Shown here piece after piece: positions 60,105-64,000 of a stretch of 64,000 bases of DNA. Position numbers and translations under genes: made by a program. Position 1 is the first letter of the stretch. The number at the start of each line of letters is the position of its first letter. The stretch spans positions 77,665,700-77,729,699 of the forward strand of contig NC_134546.1 in the NCBI RefSeq assembly GCF_050624435.1, written 5' to 3'. A model generated the notes under the pieces. The model had not been told where the DNA came from. It saw nothing but the letters and a program-made list of their open reading frames with translations, and made no database searches. The DNA comes from Tenrec ecaudatus. Lineage: Eukaryota > Chordata > Mammalia > Afrosoricida > Tenrecidae.

Positions 60105-60538
60105 ATGTCTGCCTCCTTTCTCTTCCTCCTTCTGATGGTGCTGGGTCTCCCATGAGGTCAGTGGCAGGGAGATTCAGGGGGTCACACCAGATTCAAAGAC
60201 ATGGATCCTTTAATGCTTGGTTCTAAGACTCCAGGGATCCTATACCACATGCAGCTACAGGAATCAGGTGCTCAGGTGGTGAAGCCTTCACAGACCCTCA
60301 CTCTTATCTGTATTATCACTAAGGACTCTGTCTCCAGAATCAGTGCTACTTGGGATTGGATCAGGAAGAGCCTGGGAGAGGTTGTGAGTGGAGGAGAAGG
60401 TCCTTCTATGGGTCAGAGTGGTTTAGCGAATACACAGCATCTCTCAGAGACCATATATTCATTGACCTAGACACATCCAAGATCCAGTTCTCAATGCAGC
60501 TGAGATCTGTGACGACTGATGACCACCGTGCAAGGAGC
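60105..60538 (+). pseudogene. IGHV: IGHV6-like V pseudogene
   Basis: The leader exon starts at 60105 (MSASFLFLLLMVLGLP) but the final Trp codon is TGA (60153-60155), leaving a normal GTCAGTG donor. The V exon begins at 60235 and reads [18 protein letters not shown], then SATWDWIR. A frameshift follows in FR2, and the long IGHV6-type CDR2 continues in another frame ([18 protein letters not shown]). FR3 (TSKIQFSMQLRSVTTDD) lacks about six codons including the conserved Tyr-Tyr-Cys. A perfectly spaced nonamer acacaaacc remains at 60569-60577, but the heptamer site (60539-60545) reads catggag. Non-functional. Confidence 0.9.
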
Positions 60539-61334
60539 CATGGAGAGGAAAAGTCAATTTGAGCCCCCACACAAACCACCCTGCAGAACAGATTAGTGGT
60601 GGGGTGGGGGGTGGTAAAGGGCCTCACCTAAGAGATCCTTATACCAGCAGGGGCAGCTCAGGCCCTAATGGACAGATCCAGGAACCAGAAGCAGGTGGGT
60701 GTGTGAGCAAAGATGGGATTGTCTGCTGTGTCATGGGTTGGCTTTGTTCCCAATGATTAACAGCAGATTGAGTAGAAACTCCAGTAGAAATTGTTCTATT
60801 TTGTCTTAACTTAGAAGAGAAAAAATGTTTTGAAAGCAACTATAAAGAAAAACAGAAATATGCTCCACTAAAATAAGTGATCGAAAACAGGTAAGACTAT
60901 ACCCTGTGTACAAAACCCAGGGTGGATCAGGAAGACACCGTTGGGGTTCACACTGACTCTTCTTCACTGTTTATCTTGCACACTCTACAAGGTTGTATCC
61001 TCAATTTTAATCCATTCATTTGCATAGGGAAATATTTTTGAAATCATTTCCTGAGGTCGTTCATCTGCCTGGATTAGTGAAAAATATTCTCCTGTGTTAC
61101 CCTTGGCTTTACACATGGATCAATCTGTTCGAGTATCTTCTCTAGACACTAGATAATTCACATCCAAAAAACCTGACACACAAGTGAGTGTTGTTTTTTT
61201 TTCTTGGTGGACATTTCCAGAGAAGAGTGTCTTAGGAATTCGGAGAAAAGTCTAGTGATAGTCCACTTGAATTGTGATTGTCCTTTTTCCCTCGGGTCCA
61301 TCTCAGGTGCAGTTATAGCGATTTCCTCCCCTCC

Positions 61335-61530
61335 GCCCATACAGCCAACTTACTGCTGTTGAATCAATTAAGACTCACAGAAACTGTACAGGACAAAGGA
61401 TCATTGCTCCTTTAGATTTCTGAGACTGTGAAACCTTCCATGATCAGAAAGCTTCATCTTTCTCCTGAGGATTAGATGGCGGTCTTGAACTTCAGAACTT
61501 GCAATTGTCTATTGTGTAATCCACAACACC
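61335..61530 (-). mobile_element. AfroSINE, antisense
   Basis: 'cagccaacttactgctgttg', 'tcaattaagactcacagaaa', 'ctgtacaggacaaag' and a terminal 'ttgtgtaatccacaacacca'. Confidence 0.72.
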
Positions 61531-62067
61531 ACTGAATATCCTAAATATGGGATGGAGGTGTAGTTTGTTATGATGGATCTATTTCTTTTTTTTTATGTTG
61601 ATGAGTAATTTCTTTTAAAATTTGGTCAGTAACTTCTATTTCCTTAAAGGTAGATTCCGGGATCTTGTTCAGAAGTTAATTATAATGATAATTGAATTAT
61701 AATTATAGATTGCTTAGAGTGTGTTATTTTCACAAATTTGAGCCTTCCTCTTCATGAACATGGTCCACTATTCTAATTATTTGAGTTTCTTTTGGTACCT
61801 TGGAATAGTATTTTTGTTTTCATTTTCTTTCTACAAGAATTTTGTTTTTCTGTTTAGGTTTATTCCTTTTATATTTCTTATAGGTGGCTATTGTAAATGG
61901 TATTATTTTCTGATTTCCTTTTTAGAGTTTTCAATAATTTTCTTTTAGGGATTTTGGATTTTCAAAGATTAGAAAATGATCAGCAATTATAGAGAGTTAT
62001 ACTTGTTTGTTGCCATTTTGCATGCATTTGTTTTATATTTGTTGATTGAAAGCTATTGTTAAGAGTT

Positions 62068-63287
62068 TATGTTAGACAGGGTTCACGAGAGAAACAAATT
62101 CATAGACATGTAAATCTGTTTAAGAAAGACCTTTATATAAAAGAGCAATTGTATATTGAGAAAACATCCCAGCCAAGTCCAGATCAAGTCCATAAGTCCT
62201 ATATTAACCCATATGTACCATAACAATCTATAAATTCTTCTTCAGACTCATGCAACACATGCAATGACCCTGAATACAGGAAGATCACAGGCCAGTAGGT
62301 GGATAGACTTGTAGATTCAGTGGCAAAGGAAGCATCTAAATGCTAGCAAGGGTTGCTACAGGTTCCTCCAGCTGCAGGACTCTAGTGTAGCTCCATGTGT
62401 CTTGTCACCAGGAATGTCTCGCAGGAAGTGTGGGGGAAAGGCCAGCCACCCACAACTAATCACGGGTTCAATAGGCATGATTGTACAGTTGAGATATATA
62501 AAGATTATAGTAAGGTCATAGAGAATAAGGAGAGATAGAGGAGAGATTGAAATAATGGAGTCAGACACATTTCATTGTAGGATGCTCATCTCAGGGTGGT
62601 GGCTTGGTGGTCCACGTGGATAAGGGAGACTGTTGGTCAGGAAAAAGGGGGAGGGGAAGGAGGACTGGGGAGAGGAAGGGGGATCGGAGAGCCAGGGAGA
62701 GCCAGGGGAGCGAGCTCTCTATTGCTAACCCAGGCTTATATATCTTTGGTGGGAGGCTTGTAAGATCCCTAATTGCAAGTAAATAAATATATCACAGGAA
62801 AGGGTTGTGCTATAGGTAAAACAGTAATTGGAGGGGGGTGATCTAGGGGTACATATGCTAAAGGAAGAGGAGGGATTAAGGGTATACATGTGACAAGATG
62901 GGGAGATTCTAGATTCAGTATGGCAGCCTAACTTTGGATGTCACAGAGCAGGTTTGACCTGTTCTCTGGTTCTCCATGGAAACCATTATCAGTAAGGTGT
63001 GAACCCCACCTACAGTGGATTAGATGCCTTCAGGGAGAATATCTCTAAACATCTGACCTCCCACCATGTACTGGAAAATAGCCTCTAATATTTGGCATAT
63101 CTTTGGGGAAGACAAAGCTGGGGAAGTCTTTTGTATGCCACAAGAGAGTAAGTGTGCATCCCACCTCCAGCAAGCTATTTATTGCCATAGCGTCAGTAAA
63201 TGAGGTCATCAAGCTGATTGGCAGGCTAAATTCTACCCCCTAACTTTCAGTAGGGTCAAATTGACACCAGAGTATGTAACTACTACA
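62068..63287 (+). mobile_element. Solo LTR-like element X, long copy
   Basis: Starts TATGTTAGACAGGGTT and ends CTACTACA, flanked on both sides by the exact 5-mer gagtt (62063-62067 and 63288-63292). Shares its first about 300 bp and its end with the 504-bp copy at 15376. At 1.22 kb it carries a GC-rich middle and 'agtaaataaatatatc', a possible polyadenylation signal. TG/TA..CA ends and 5-bp duplications suit an ERVL/MaLR-type LTR; there are no internal genes. Confidence 0.75.
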
Positions 63288-63404
63288 GAGTTCCAGCACA
63301 AAAGGAAATAAAATTGGTATTTAATGGTATCCTTATCTGGTTCCAATCTGAAAGGGGAATGCCTGCACTTACTCTCTATTGAGTTCAGTGTTTGTCGTTG
63401 GCAT

Positions 63405-64000
63405 TGCATTTTGCTGTTTTGAGTCGTATCAAATCAGTGTGGACCCACAGCAACACTAGAGAGAACAGAATGAAGCATAGGTTTTGCTTCATCCTCACAG
63501 CGGTGATGTAGGAGGCCTTTGTTGCAGTTACTGTGCCAATTTATCTTGTTAAAGATCAGCTTTATACAATGACCTTATGTTTATAAAGCATTTGGTCCTT
63601 ATCCAAGCTCTGATTTTCCTGTCAAATGTCCAATGTACTTGAGATGAAGTAATCACCTCCTCACTTCTTTCTATTAAGCATTAAAGTGCAAATCATTGAG
63701 TATACAATTGTTTGTTCTTCTGGTGGTCCAACCTACCATCAAATTATTCATCAGTACCATAATTCAAGTACATCATCTCATCTTTGATTGTTTTCATTTA
63801 TTGTCCGACTTTCACATGCATATAAGTCAATTATAAACCTCATAGTTTGCGCCAGGTACATCTGAATTCTCAAAGAGACATCCTTACTCTTCACCTTTAA
63901 ATAGGGCTGTGCAGCAGGTTTGCTCAATGAAATGCACCATTTGATTGACTCAAGTGTCCATAGATATTGATTGTAGATCCAAGCAAGATGAACTCCTTCA
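63405..64000 (-). mobile_element. RTE-type LINE fragment, antisense, running off the window
   Basis: 'tcagtgtggacccacagcaa', 'gtttgttcttctggtggtcc', 'cattgtccgactttcacatg', 'gattgtagatccaagcaag' follow the antisense RTE order closely. It continues beyond the window edge. Confidence 0.72.

Overview
This window is mammalian nuclear DNA. No prokaryotic operons, bacterial ribosome-binding sites or CRISPR arrays are visible. It is rich in retroposons. SINEs of the AfroSINE type (tRNA-like head, 'CCTGGTGG..GTGG' start, body related to 'GACTCATAGCGACCCTATAGGAC') and antisense RTE/BovB-clade fragments point to an afrotherian. Two hAT elements with the termini of the horizontally transferred SPIN family narrow this to a tenrec, most simply Echinops telfairi. 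The species call is inference from repeat content.

Layout. 0-33 kb is a graveyard of inserted and duplicated sequence. It holds a NUDT7 processed retrocopy (1.6-2.8 kb) with target-site duplications, an isolated antisense KRAB-A exon (3.4 kb), a degenerate histone H2B gene that keeps its 3' stem-loop (9.5-9.9 kb), two copies of a 2.9-kb segment (11.5-14.4 and 18.1-21.0 kb), a solo-LTR-like element (15.4 kb), a long antisense LINE-1 (21.2-27.1 kb), and head-to-head with it a KLHL7-derived retrogene with an intact 308-codon frame (27.3-28.2 kb).

33-61 kb is immunoglobulin heavy-chain variable (IGHV) locus. Eight V units lie in the same (+) orientation: IGHV7-like pseudogene (33.5), IGHV3 3' fragment (34.2), intact IGHV5-like V (38.1), IGHV6-like pseudogene lacking FR1 (39.3), IGHV3 pseudogene (47.8), IGHV4 pseudogene with intact promoter and leader (51.0), intact clan-II V (56.5) and IGHV6-like pseudogene (60.1). 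The two intact genes have the leader exon, short intron, conserved Cys/Trp/Cys residues and a 3' recombination signal with a spacer of about 23 bp. They would be assembled by RAG with D and J segments outside the window. The V units are separated by copies of one very abundant, previously mobile repeat family (called family T here), RTE fragments, AfroSINEs and microsatellites. The last 4 kb is repeats, including a 1.2-kb LTR-like element with a perfect 5-bp target duplication.

I found no novel multi-gene system. The items most worth a second look are the KLHL7 BTB-BACK-only retrogene beside a LINE-1 5' end, the SPIN-tagged 2.9-kb duplication flanked by 146-bp direct repeats, the twin-priming scar in family T, and the exact 127-nt KRAB exon with a dead splice donor. 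Repeat boundaries and similarities were judged by eye.
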